The notes under the pieces were generated by a model. The model was not told the DNA's origin. It saw nothing but the letters and a program-made list of their open reading frames with translations, and made no database searches. This document shows positions 10,505-20,517 of a stretch of DNA of 22,816 bases, one piece after another. The translations under genes and the position numbers were made by a program. The first letter of the stretch is position 1. The number at the start of each line of letters is the position of its first letter. The stretch is from Elysia marginata (Eukaryota; Mollusca; Gastropoda; Plakobranchidae), in assembly GCA_019649035.1 (NCBI GenBank), contig BMAT01002240.1, positions 30,118 to 52,933 on the forward strand, written 5' to 3'.

Positions 10505-11279
10505 CAATAACTTGTTTTAATATTTTCTTTTATTTTATTAAATGTGATCAAACGGTATGCTAATCAACCAATACTCTGGGATAAAAATACAAAAAACAAG
10601 GAAATAAGACAGCTTTTGCCCTTTTCTTAACTCGTTGACAATGGTCTATAGCTTGTTTTGCCACGAAGCTCTTCTATTAGTAATTCACAAGTCTTTAGAG
10701 AATAGTTCAGATATTTAATTCATTAAATCACCGTGACTTGTAGGGACAAAGGATTGTATCGTGCTCAATATTCTATAAAGCACAATACTGACCTTTGTTT
10801 AAGCACACGGCCTCATAAATGGTGTCGATTTAATACATTTAAAATCTCTTTTTTTTTTCAAGTGATTCTTGATTTCAGATGAGAAATTGAAAACAACCGG
10901 TTTTGTCTATCTGTGTGAATGAAGAGGAGGCAAAGTGCGCACAATAAAAAAGATAATTATCTATTTGGACTGTAAAACTATATCCTTTTAAAATAGTTTT
11001 TGGACACCCGCTTAACGTGTGATTTATGTCACCAAAACTTCCCCACTGATATTATACATGAACCAGTCCCTGATTCATTGGTTTCAAAAAGTTATATATT
11101 ACAAAAAGATATGTGAATGTATCAATGTAGTACAGCATACCCACCATCAGTCATATGTTGCGCATCCAAAGTTATATTCTGAGGAAGATCATTACACTTT
11201 TCTATTTCATATTTGCCAATGCTTGATTTTTTCATTATTTCTTACCGAGTTATCGACATATGTTTTATTGCTTTCACAG
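10505..11279 (+). other. 3' part of lectin intron 2
   Basis: AT-rich intronic sequence between the LINE debris and the acceptor TTTCACAG at 11272-11279, preceded by a T-rich tract. The frame is open upstream from 11019 into exon 3, but that stretch lacks protein-family features and is best read as intron. Confidence 0.65.
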
Positions 11280-11681
11280 GAGTACCACTACCACGACGGT
11301 AACAAAACCATCAGCACTTGCCTTTCCTTTGGTGCACCGAAAGTTTACTATTGGGTTGCACTTCGACTTTGCTCGGAACAGAACGCTTTCTTGGCCTCAG
11401 CCAAGACCCTCGACAAATTGGCATTATTGGTGCAACTGGCTCAAGGCAATCTTCTTTGGGTAGGTCTAGACGATCGGAATGAGAACAAGGTTTTTGTGTG
11501 GGTAGAGGATGGTACTGTGATCTCGCCGGAGAAGATGGAAGAACTGTTCGTGCCGGGCGAGCCGAATCACGGCCGTGAACAGGACTGCGTGGCCGTCAAA
11601 CCGCCGGATACCAAAATGAGGGATGTCGTCTGCGCTAATTCTAAAATGTTTTATTTCTGTGAGACTAAACCAGGATGTTAA
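11280..11681 (+). CDS. Secreted C-type-lectin-like protein, exon 3 (CTLD and stop)
   Basis: Encodes residues 125-257 and the TAA stop, joining exon 2 in phase 0. It is a C-type lectin-like domain. Family landmarks: first-helix Cys near residue 155 (LRLCSEQNAFLASAKT), WVGLDD (184-189, the WIGL motif), FVWVEDG, GEPN with EPN at 218-220, QDC (225-227), VVC (242) and YFCE (249-252). The cysteines fit the two standard CTLD disulfides, with an extra Cys in STC and a terminal Cys. EPN is typical of mannose-type calcium sites, but the usual WND tripeptide reads MRD (237-239), and the acidic residue normally before Asp-Cys is Gln, so calcium-dependent sugar binding may be weakened or lost. Whole product: 257 residues, secreted, perhaps acting in immune recognition, mucus or shell matrix as molluscan CTLD proteins often do; the specific role is not shown. 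ATTAAA at 12165 or 12191 could be the poly(A) signal. Confidence 0.9.
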   Translation, partial: EYHYHDGNKTISTCLSFGAPKVYYWVALRLCSEQNAFLASAKTLDKLALLVQLAQGNLLWVGLDDRNENKVFVWVEDGTVISPEKMEELFVPGEPNHGREQDCVAVKPPDTKMRDVVCANSKMFYFCETKPGC

Positions 11682-12489
11682 TTTTTCTATTGAGAGGCTC
11701 ATAAGATCCAAAATGCAGGCGAATGGTACTTGGCGAGTGTGAGAGGCATCATGGTGTGTAAACTTTTTTTTTAGCTAATGTTTTTCATAAACGGCCTTGC
11801 TTACTTTTTGTTTCTTCTTTACAGAAAAACATTTGATTAATTGGGAAAAGAAATATATAAAAATAATTGGTATGTAAGTAAAGAAAGAAAAAGTGAAATG
11901 CTTTTCTTAAGTATCAACATGGCAATTTAGCCAACTTCAACGAGGGATTATCAAAAGTGAATCTCCCTGACCATGAAGGAGTACTTAGATTCCAATACAA
12001 TGTTCACAGATTTTATTGCAGCATCTTATACTCGTATTGAGTTGTGTGGGAGACTAGAAAAGTCTTTTTATATTTGTGTTAATTCTGCGCCTAAAAGTGC
12101 ACAATCTATCGCTTATCAACAAAAAGAAGGGTTTTTGCTTCTTTTCGTCGTCACAATCGAGAAGATTAAAATGCGCTCTGTTATCAAATAATTAAATGAA
12201 AAAACTAATGAAATTCATTAGGAGATTTTAGACACTATGAGAAAACAAATCCGTCAAGTATTTAGGATAACAATTTGGGTAAGAAAATTCCACTAAGGAC
12301 ATTTTGATGTGACAAAAGAGACCAATGCTCACCGTCCTTTGGATTCTGTATGGTTACCTTCAAAAGAGTGAGCTCTCAACAAAACGGCCAAAACTTTACC
12401 TACTATAAGGTGTTTTCTTTTGCAAGAAAACGCACTTTCAATGGTGACTGCAGACCAATACGGATTTTAAATTCTATTTTTTTTCTTTT
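11682..12489 (+). other. 3' flank of the lectin gene, no other gene recognised
   Basis: Probably holds the 3' UTR. No AATAAA was seen close to the stop; ATTAAA occurs at 12165-12170 and 12191-12196. The open frame 11973-12191 resembles nothing I know and is not called. Confidence 0.5.
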
Positions 12490-12755
12490 TATACACTATA
12501 TTAATCCCTTTGGGGAAATTTGTCTTTGACACTCGGCGTAACTGTGTCGCCACAGAGCAGCGCCACTAATACCCCAGCAGACCAATACATTTGAAGCCTG
12601 TAGCTTGGTACCCATTTCACAGGTGGGTGGACTGGGGAAAGTTAGGGTAAATTGCTTTTCCAAGGCAATTGCAACATGGCATGGTCGGGAATCGAACCCG
12701 CGATCTCCAGATCTCGAGTCCGACGCGCTAACCACTCCGGCACGCTACCCCTACC
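12490..12755 (-). mobile_element. tRNA-derived SINE
   Basis: Read on the minus strand, the head has a Pol III box A-like TGCCGGAGTGG (12732-12742) and a perfect box B GGTTCGATTCC (12688-12698), about 34 bp apart, as in a tRNA promoter. The body continues with a CCTTGG...TTTACCC...CCAGTCCACCCA...AAATGGGTACC segment, which resembles a central domain shared by many marine-animal SINEs. The 3' end (AAATTTCCCCAAAGGG, then TATAAAAAG) resembles the tail of a partner LINE. It does not fold as a whole tRNA, so it is not called a tRNA gene. The open frames on both strands here are by-products of the SINE. No target-site duplication was recognised with confidence. Confidence 0.85.
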
Positions 12756-13637
12756 GCAAATCAGCCGATCTGCAAGGGACTGTGTATAAGAAATAGAAAT
12801 ATGTGTATGAAAGTTTGTGTCTCTATCTCAATTCCTTTAAAGTCAATATTGACAACCCGTCATAGTGGTTTTACAACGCCCACATTATGATATCTGTCCA
12901 AGTAAATGTCGTGAACAAAATGTTTATTGTCCAGTGAATTTGTCATGAAAACTGAAATATCCTCCTTCGCTAATTTTTATCAGTTTTAAATGTTTTAATG
13001 AAGTTCTCAGTATTTCAAACACTAAATCTTAGAGAGTAAATCTAAAAACAGAGTTGCACAGAATTTTGTGTTTATCGTTTCATACTTATAGTCTTGACAA
13101 AATTAAATGTTGAAAATCTGAGAAGGAAAATAAAAAACTGACCCGAACTTGTTAAAAGAAATGTGCAGGCAAAGCTTCAATGCTCATCTTTCTTTGAGAG
13201 TAACGAGAGGACGAGATTTTCCAGATCCACCACATTTAATCTATCTATAGACAAAGATTGTCGTTTAACTTTTCAAAAAAAATCTTTTTTGCTGTTGTAT
13301 TCCTTTTTCCAAAGAAATTTAAAAAAATGTGTTAACAGTTTTTGTAACTTTGGGTGGCAATACAAAACTTTGCATACGATGTAAAATATTACTAATCCAA
13401 TACGTTTCTATGAGCTCAATTTTGCCCGCTATACACAGGTTTTGTTTGCTCCATGCGGACCCATGTTTTTCATGTATTGTATACGATTAAGCCAATTGGT
13501 TATTAAAGTAGAGTCCTGGTATTCTCAAACATTCTAGTTTATAAATTCCGTTACAAACGTTCTCAAATTGAATATGTCAAGAGATTTATTTACATTAAGA
13601 ATAAGGTCCGATATTTTTGAAAAAACATTTTAAAATA
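12756..13637. other. No gene recognised
   Basis: AT-rich sequence. The right part (about 13400-13637), read on the minus strand, may continue the decayed LINE downstream of its YADD box (a GLYFNNQLA-like segment), but stops and shifts prevent a firm call. The open frame 13163-13384 is unassigned. Confidence 0.45.
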
Positions 13638-14935
13638 TCTAGAATTGCATGAATGAAGCATCATCTGCATACTGCATCAGTTTTACTGTGTTGCAGTCTG
13701 ATAATCTTATTCCTTCGATTGATCCAGAATGTTTAATTTTCAATAGAAGAATTTCTACCACCATGACAAAAGATGGAGAGATAGTATATCCTTGTCCCCC
13801 CCCCTTTCCATATCAAAATATTCCGTTGTGAAACATGCGCTTCGCACAGAGCATCTCCTTTGAGACAGTAAGACCTAGAGGCATCTTAAAAAATGTCAAT
13901 CCGTCAAAAGTTTTTAAGAATAAAAGACGTAGAAATCGTATAGAAGGCTCTCTCGAAATAAATGCACAAGGAATATCCGGTTTTTTTTATTATCTAATAA
14001 ATTCAGACATACATATCGTCTACCTGCATTAACACTTTATCTATATAACTGCCTTTTATAAACGCAAACTGAAAATATTCGATTACAGATTTAACCTCGG
14101 AGTTTAACCTTGTTGCCCAAAACTTTGCTAGAATTTATAGCCTAAGTTTGTAAAATCAATAGGCCACCGATTTCTAAGATTGAACCTGTCAAGTTCTTCT
14201 CCGTTATGGGGTGAGGTTAATACACCCAATCTTTGAAACGGCGACAATGTGCCATTGTGATAACTGTACAAACAACATGGGGATCTTTAGCGTTTTCCCA
14301 GAGCAACTTATGGAACTCGGTAGGGATGCCCTCCTCTTCCGGGGAAGACCCATTTTTCATTATTTTGTCATCCTCAGCTTCTTCTTGAGAAAACATAAAT
14401 TCATTTTTTAAATCACTTGCCGATTTTTATTTGTATCCTTCGTTTTTACCCCATTTGTATATTTCATATAAATGTTAAATGACGTTATACTCAGCTCTAC
14501 TTTTTTTCTATTGATAGAAAAATTTCGAGCATTTTTCACACTCTTCTATCCACTTAATGCCGGCTCTTAATTGAGCCCCTTTAGTTTTTTTTATTGCTGC
14601 AATTATTCTAATTTTCACCTTGGTTTGTTTTTACCTCTTATAAATGCTTATTGAGATGGTTTTTTCCATTAAATCTTTCTAGGCGTTGTTAAGCTGTTTT
14701 CATAAGTTCTTTAGTCGAATTCTTTCACCTCATGACCTTTGATTTGCTAAAAATTTGGCTGCTTTTGGCAATCTCTTTCTGATCATTTCTAATTTCAAAT
14801 GGGGATCGACATCTTCGTGCTCCGATTTGAAAACAGAAATGGTGTTTTTCATTTTATCTGCACATACTGGGTCCTCAAAAACGGTGATTTATTGTAGGAT
14901 TTTGATAATCATTAAAAATAAAAGCAGAGCTAATG
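13638..14935 (-). mobile_element. Decayed L1/Tx1-like LINE fragment (linker to reverse transcriptase)
   Basis: Read from high to low coordinates, broken frames give the order of an L1/Tx1-type ORF2. First comes DVDPHLKLEMIRKR (about 14780-14820), from the stretch after the endonuclease. Then come KGAQLRAGIKWIEECEKCSKFF (about 14530-14600), IPTEFHKLLWENA (about 14290-14330, matching the start of the RT domain), and degraded segments corresponding to RPI and LAKVL motifs. Last are QGYTISPSFVMVVEILL (about 13740-13800, the QGCPLSP motif of relatives) and MQYADDASFM with YADD at 13661-13672. Many stops and frame changes show a long-dead copy. A run of nine C at 13796-13804 sits just at the QG motif. 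It is transcriptionally opposed to the related fragment at 15.1-16.3 kb. Confidence 0.8.
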
Positions 14936-15129
14936 AAACAGCTCTGTGATTGCGGCTATAGCTATTACTTTAAGTTTATAGCCAACAAATAAGTTGATAA
15001 AATTTCACCAATAAAAATACCGCCTAGGCGCCGAGTGGAGTGAGGATTTGCTTTGCGCCATGAGAAGGTTATTTATACTGTCTTGGATATGCGTATCTCG
15101 ACAGGTCTATAAAATCCAATAGCAAAATG

Positions 15130-16330
15130 GTTTTATTTAAGTTCTTAATGAGGGACACCCAAAAAAGAAAGGGTATTGTCACACTCTTCAGCAAATCGCT
15201 CTCAGATGCCAACCTAAAACACTGTTCAAAAAATCAAAAAAAAATTATTGATCACCTTAGTTAAAGCTGCAGATAAAACACCATCTATGTAATTGTCAAC
15301 ATCTGCGGCTCCTCAAATATAAAATAAAAAGTATATACGATTTTTAATAGGTGTGGAGCATGTTATTCAAACATTATTCGGACCCGGCGGAATTCATTGA
15401 TTGGGTGATTTCAACATCGGTATAAACCGTAAGCTAGACATTTCAACACCGGTATAAACCGTAAGCTAGACATTTCAACATCGGTATAAACTGCAAGCTA
15501 GACGTAGATTTAGGAACTTATCATCAAAACTGAACATCTGGGTCTCGGAATTACAACTGACAGACTCATGGAGTCAACAGGATCCACAAGGAAAGAATTA
15601 TATTTGATGCAGAAGAAACCCCGCGATTGCGAGAAGACTAGATTACATATTTTTTGGAGCAGAATCTTGTAAACTGCACACCTCACTCAAATACCAAACA
15701 CATAGGCTTCTCCGACCAGAAGTCAACTTTTGTAACCTTGAACTTTGCAACCTTTGAACATGGTCCATCGAAGTATCAACTGGTTGTATCAGTTCTGAAT
15801 GAATCCACGTACGTTGAAATGGTAAACGAGTATTTCGACAACGATCATGGTAGTTTTGCTGACTTAAACCGGCAACAAAGATAGGAGATGATTAGGATAG
15901 CAATAAGGAAATCAGCCAACAATAAAAACTTTGCTATTCAATGCAATTACCAAAAAAATTAAAAAAAATTTTAAGCAAAGTAAACCAACTCGAAAAGGCC
16001 ATGATACACAATGATGCCAATGTTGTGTTAGAAAGTAAAATCTCCAAACAAAGGAAGAAAATGACAGTGCTTTTATTAGAGGGGTCTAAGGGAACTCAGA
16101 TAAGACTCAGACTGAAGTGGATGAAAAAAGAGGGAAGAAAGCAACACATTTTTGCGCTAGAAAATCTGAGAGCAAAAAGTAACACTATCTATTGTCCAGA
16201 TGGTTCAATGCAAAGCAGTTTGAAAATCCTATATAAATTAGAGCAAAAACCTTCCTTTTTATGAGAAGCTTTACTTTGAAGATAAATCAGATCTCTGCAT
16301 CCCTGAATTAATTAGTGCGTTTTTTGGCAG
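15130..16330 (+). mobile_element. Decayed L1/Tx1-like LINE fragment (endonuclease to linker)
   Basis: On the plus strand broken frames read as the APE-like endonuclease and the linker to RT. RKGIVTLFSKSLSDANLKH (about 15165-15225) is followed by a NIYAAPQ-like segment (about 15295-15320), GDFNIGINRKLD (15404 onward), FDAEETPRL, and GFSDQKSTFVTLNFATFEHGP (about 15705-15765). The linker follows, with KGTQIRLRLKWMKKEGRKQHIF in 15941-16264 and FYEKLYFED (16257 onward). The catalytic SDH of such endonucleases reads Ser-Asp-Gln (15711-15719), and stops and shifts occur throughout, so it is inactive. Its linker segment overlaps in content with the minus-strand fragment, so the two are separate copies. 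Ends are approximate; the 5' limit may lie nearer 15000. Confidence 0.8.
15408..15503 (+). repeat. Three tandem copies of a 32-bp unit within the LINE endonuclease
   Basis: Exactly three adjacent 32-bp units (15408-15439, 15440-15471, 15472-15503) differ at only a few bases. The unit encodes the DFNIGINRKLD part of the endonuclease GDFN motif, so one ancestral copy belongs to the LINE and two arose by local tandem duplication. Since 32 is not a multiple of three, the duplication also breaks the frame. Confidence 0.95.
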
Positions 16331-16411
16331 GCACAGGCCTTCTTCAAATCAAGGAAGATAACAAATACGTTTTTAACTAACTTATGACCGAAGCTCAGGT
16401 CCCATCAGAGT

Positions 16412-16651
16412 TCAGTTACGTGATAAACGACTCCCCCTTGCCTTGGGACATTCCTGTCGCAATGTGGTAAAAGCTATTCTGTGCAGGTATATTCTGTCAC
16501 GCGGACGGTTTCGCCGCAGTGCGGTACCGGCTTTAGAGAATACCAATCTAACATCGCTATCTCCTGTATCTGTTGCTGTCTCGCTGTCTACATATATATG
16601 CACTGATTCCCTGTCGTCATCATAGCTAATCACTTTTATTCTTAAACTCAT
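16412..16651. other. GC-richer patch of unknown nature
   Basis: This stretch is richer in GC and CpG than its surroundings and is open on both strands (minus 16412-16651, 79 codons; plus 16443-16625, 60 codons). It contains a CCGCA-G-TGCGG inverted repeat near 16515-16525. Neither translation resembles a family I know. It may be a repeat fragment or a relic; it lies just beyond the decayed LINE. Confidence 0.35.
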
Positions 16652-18917
16652 CTTAAAAATTTATTGATTCCTCGTCTTCTATTACAGGCATCTATTTTAG
16701 CTAGTTGTGTGCCCCTGCTAATACATGTCCTTAGTAAACTAGTGAAATTCTCGCGAGTTTCGTGGATTTCAGCTAAAATGATGGAATTAGTTCACGCAAG
16801 GGTGAGAACATGACATCTTATAGATTGAGACTGGTTGCGGGAAAAAAACGATCCTTATAATTATCTTTTTTAGTTCCATTAATATTCAACTCCCTATTCA
16901 CTAGTTTGTGGATGTTATACTTTCTGTTATTTTTCTCGTGACGACTGTCCAACAAATATATGTAACACAATATCTTAATATTTTTCACGCAATCAAAAAA
17001 CAACAATACTCTGTTAATTGGGCTGCTATTACTTTTTTTTCGCTATTGCCTTGCTGAAACAAAAACAAAGTTCTACATTTGCCACCCCCTACCCCTCCCT
17101 GAAAAAACAATAAAAAACAACAACCAACTCTTATAACTGATTAAAATGACACAGAATTAATTGCTTTTGATGCAGCAAAGCTAAACAAAAACATTTTTAT
17201 TAACAGGATCGCGAGGTACCTGCCAAAATGAATGTTAGTGAGACTTTCCAAAAGCTCTGAAAAATTTTGTGCTTTACCTAAAACAATAGTTATAATATTA
17301 TATCAATAATCTATTTACAAATATATATGTCTCACAATCAATACACATGTGTCTGATGCCACAAAGTTTCACCGTACAAAAATACTCATATTTTAAACAA
17401 CTCCTTTTTCTGAGCTATCAAACGTTAAAAATGTCATGAAATTATTACATTTTTTGTGGAAAAAGTTTTGAGTTTAATTGGAAACATGTAAAGATGACTA
17501 GATGTATTTGCAGAAAGCGTTTACTCAAATAAAATTTTCCGACATCAGCTCATGTACACTGAACAAATACAAATACTACATACATCATCTCTGTAGAAAT
17601 ACAAAAATAATACTTATACATGAATTATGGCAATATTATTGTTGTTATGTGTATGTTGTAGGTCTACAGTGGTCTAATATATGCACACAAAAGAAACAAA
17701 TACTATACAAATGAAAGTTATTATATTGCTTGACATTCTTCATTTCTTTGATACGTCAAACACTATCTGAAAACACTGTTCAGCTCTATTCGTCGACCTG
17801 GAAGGCACTAGAATGAAGATAACAGAAGAAGTCACATACTCTTTTGCAGAATGGGTAGAAAGGTCGTGGCTGGTCGGATTTCCTGAGATGAACAACTATA
17901 AAATGTTTCGTGTAAGAAATAATTTGACAGCCGAATTTTGTAATTGTAAAAACTTGAAATCTTTAAGGCATAATTTGTTCAATCTTATAGATTTAGGTAT
18001 ACTAGGTGATTATGGTTTTCCGCGTTCTTTACGTTGATAAAATATTACTTTCAGTCTAATCAAAGGTGTGCCATACATATTTAGATAAAGCAGGCAACTC
18101 ATTTTTAATTATATATTGTCACAATGTCATCGAGGGGTATACTTGCCAATTTTATTTTAAATCATCAATATCACATATACCATCGTTTAATGTCAGAGCT
18201 AGTTCTGCTTTTTCAGGGTATTAATTAAGTCGACAACAAAGAGTATAATTTAAGATACAACAAATTCCCGGCCTTCCAAACCGGATAGGTTGATTCGTAA
18301 AGGGTTAAGTGGAAGTAATAATTATAGTCAGAAATATTATTCGAACCTCGTGCATTGTCATTTCAATCAAATGAAAATTAATATAAATCACCATTATTTT
18401 TACCAACTACTTCTGTTACTACATTACAATTGGCTTTTCTGATTGTATATAATTATTTGAATCAAGGAAAAACGCATTTTTGGAGACAAATCGAATTGAT
18501 ATTATTATCTGAAAATTTGTGGACCGAACCAAGGTTTTGAAACTATAATTGTGACTGTGATAACTTTGCGATTGTACATAAATGCACACTTCGCTCTAAT
18601 ACTATACTTAGTTCTACATAAAATTCTCTCACTAAGTGCAGATTCACGTCAAAAGTTGAAACATACTTATTTTTCTCTGAGCTTCTGATAGGCCGAAACC
18701 TGAACTTAAGGTCCTGAAATTTGAAAAAAAAAACAACAGAGATGCTCACAGGAAAAAAATGATTTAAATCCGTTATAATTGTGTATCTGGTGTAAAAACG
18801 ACCTATAAATCTCCATAAAACTATATTAACACACCTGATCGCCATCATAAAACGATTACATAAATCCAACATTTTCCATTTTCTGCAAAAGCAACACGAG
18901 TAACAATAGAGTTTGAA
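16652..18917. other. Intergenic, no gene recognised
   Basis: AT-rich sequence upstream of the GPCR gene. An open frame at 17813-18037 starts MKITEEVTYSFAEW, is 74 codons long, and has no recognisable family or splice context. I treat it as unassigned. The GPCR promoter probably lies near 18400-18900, but I cannot pick a TATA box reliably. Confidence 0.5.
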
Positions 18918-20012
18918 ATGGATCAAGGCATGAACGGCAGACATAGTGAGACAAATGGGACAATACTTGGTAGGAACTGGCCTCAAAGCTTGGAGAGTGT
19001 TTACTTCAGCATTGGACCTTTGTTCTCTTGGACTCTGATAGCTACTGGTACCGTTGGCACCACTGGAAATATCCTCACCCTACTCGTGTATTCTAGATTG
19101 GGGTTTTCCTCTACCATTTATATCAGTTACACCGCATTGGCAGTTTCCGATCTTTTCTGTGTCCTTTCCAGTATGGTGTTTGGATTGCGTTACATGAGGA
19201 GCCCACTTCCAAACCTGAGTGCCCAGGTGAGTGATGAAGTTCTCAGGCTAGTTGGAGTGTACCCGCACTTTGCATTTTCTAGAACAACAGGTCTTCTTAC
19301 TGCCTGGATCAGCCTGGAGCGCTGCCTCTGTGTGATCTTTCCAACCCGAGTCAAACTCATGATATCCCGCACAGTCACTAAACTGACTATAATTGCTATC
19401 TTTCTCATCGGCTGTTTCCCGCTGGTGTTTCTGTACGGTGTGTACAGGATTGAGAGACAGTTCGACCCCAACTCTAACGCCACCTCATTTACTTTTCTAC
19501 GTCATGGTGGACCACTTCAAGAAAAGCTGGAAAGTACGGCCCTTTTTCTTTTTAGTGTTGTCTATCCCACTTTGTCGTGTGTTTCAGTTACGGTTTGCAC
19601 AGTGGCTCTGATAATAAAACTCCGCCATAGTACCAGATGGAGAAAACTCAATGCGACAGCTGCCAATGCACAACAAGGCAAGTCATCCAGTCAGAACGCA
19701 CAGACATCTACGAGGGAAACTCGCGTCACTCGAGTGGTTATCATCGTGGCTGGAGTCTTCTTGATCTGCTCTCTACCCACGGCAGCACATCTTTTGGCTG
19801 TCGCCACAATTGATGGCTATTCTAACACCGGCTACCTCCGCTACCTTCGATGGATCAACGGGATGGTCACCGTACTGTTCGCTCAGGTCAACTCAAGCCT
19901 TAACATTGTCATATTCGCAACTTCAGGTCAAAGATTCAGGGCTGTGCTTTTCCAAATCTTGACCGGTTGCGTTTACACCCGTTCATCTCATGGTAAAGAT
20001 CAGCACCTTTAG
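18918..20012 (+). CDS. Rhodopsin-like GPCR, probable gastropod chemosensory receptor
   Basis: A complete intronless gene for a 364-residue seven-helix receptor of the plasma membrane. Helices: TM1 about 33-57 with GN (50-51), TM2 68-92 with LAVSD (74-78), TM3 113-140 ending in ERC (134-136, replacing DRY), TM4 153-176, TM5 205-233 with Pro217, TM6 272-296 with CSLP (284-287), TM7 306-335 with NIVIF (329-333, replacing NPxxY). Glycosylation sequons are N13-G-T in the N-terminus and N187-A-T in loop 2. The third cytoplasmic loop is short, basic and Ser/Thr-rich (235-272), and Cys351 in the tail is a possible palmitoylation site. The usual disulfide cysteines at the top of TM3 and in loop 2 are absent. 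The ATG at 18918 is preceded by GAA and gives a normal N-terminus with a sequon. The overall pattern resembles the chemosensory receptors reported from Aplysia and Elysia; an orphan peptide-type receptor is the alternative. ATTAAA at 20221 may be the poly(A) signal. Confidence 0.93.
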   Translation: MDQGMNGRHSETNGTILGRNWPQSLESVYFSIGPLFSWTLIATGTVGTTGNILTLLVYSRLGFSSTIYISYTALAVSDLFCVLSSMVFGLRYMRSPLPNLSAQVSDEVLRLVGVYPHFAFSRTTGLLTAWISLERCLCVIFPTRVKLMISRTVTKLTIIAIFLIGCFPLVFLYGVYRIERQFDPNSNATSFTFLRHGGPLQEKLESTALFLFSVVYPTLSCVSVTVCTVALIIKLRHSTRWRKLNATAANAQQGKSSSQNAQTSTRETRVTRVVIIVAGVFLICSLPTAAHLLAVATIDGYSNTGYLRYLRWINGMVTVLFAQVNSSLNIVIFATSGQRFRAVLFQILTGCVYTRSSHGKDQHL

Positions 20013-20466
20013 ATCTCAAACTGAAAGCTATAACCAGCAACATGCTTTATTGAACGTCAAATGAACTTCTATGCTTTTAACATAGACGTAAGCAGCTTAA
20101 GTTTCAATTTTATGAAAATATGATTTATTGTCGAAATAACTGATTTCTCATAGACTTTAGGTCTCAACAGTACATAAAGTTACCAACAACAAAACTGGGC
20201 TGCGATGCATCAGTATCATAATTAAAAATATGTGGATATGTGAAACTATTAAGTTCACACCTTTCAATGTTAGCTTAAATAATGTTGCTTTAGTTGTGAA
20301 TTGGGTGTTAAAAAGATTAATTTAATTTGTGGCATATTTGAAAGCCTTTGTGATATAATCGCATCAAAATGAAGATGAATCATCTTGACTAATCAACGTT
20401 TCCTTTAACTGGTCACTTGTGCCCTTTTACATTTTCTACATTATTCTGATCACCCTCCACCCTCTC
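20013..20466 (+). other. 3' flank of the GPCR gene
   Basis: Probably 3' UTR and intergenic sequence. ATTAAA at 20221-20226 is a plausible poly(A) signal about 210 bp after the stop. No other gene seen. Confidence 0.5.
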
Positions 20467-20517
20467 CCCTAAAAAAAGAAAAAAAAGAAAAAGAAAAAAA
20501 AAGAAAAAGAAAAAAAC
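20467..20517. repeat. A-rich (GAAAAA)-like simple repeat
   Basis: An A-run interrupted by single G residues every five to nine bases, about 47 bp from 20471. It could be an old poly(A) tail, but I see no retroposed gene directly upstream. Confidence 0.85.

Noticed and set aside
12450-12589. 12-bp direct repeat GCAGACCAATAC at 12450 and 12578
   Set aside because: One copy lies inside the SINE body rather than at an end, so it is not its target-site duplication; probably chance.
12496-12796. Open frames on both strands, and a possible tRNA gene
   Set aside because: The segment is a SINE with box A and box B. Acceptor and anticodon stems do not close as in a functional tRNA, and a conserved SINE body follows.
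13638-16330. Single L1-type element rearranged by twin priming
   Set aside because: The order of the outer ends fits, but both arms contain the same linker segment, which a simple twin-priming event would not duplicate.
17813-18037. 74-codon frame starting MKITEEVTYSF
   Set aside because: It looks somewhat protein-like but has no recognisable family, no splice signals and AT-rich surroundings; kept only as a note in the intergenic entry.
18543-18986. Minus-strand 147-codon frame
   Set aside because: It overlaps the start of the GPCR antisense, has biased composition and no family features.
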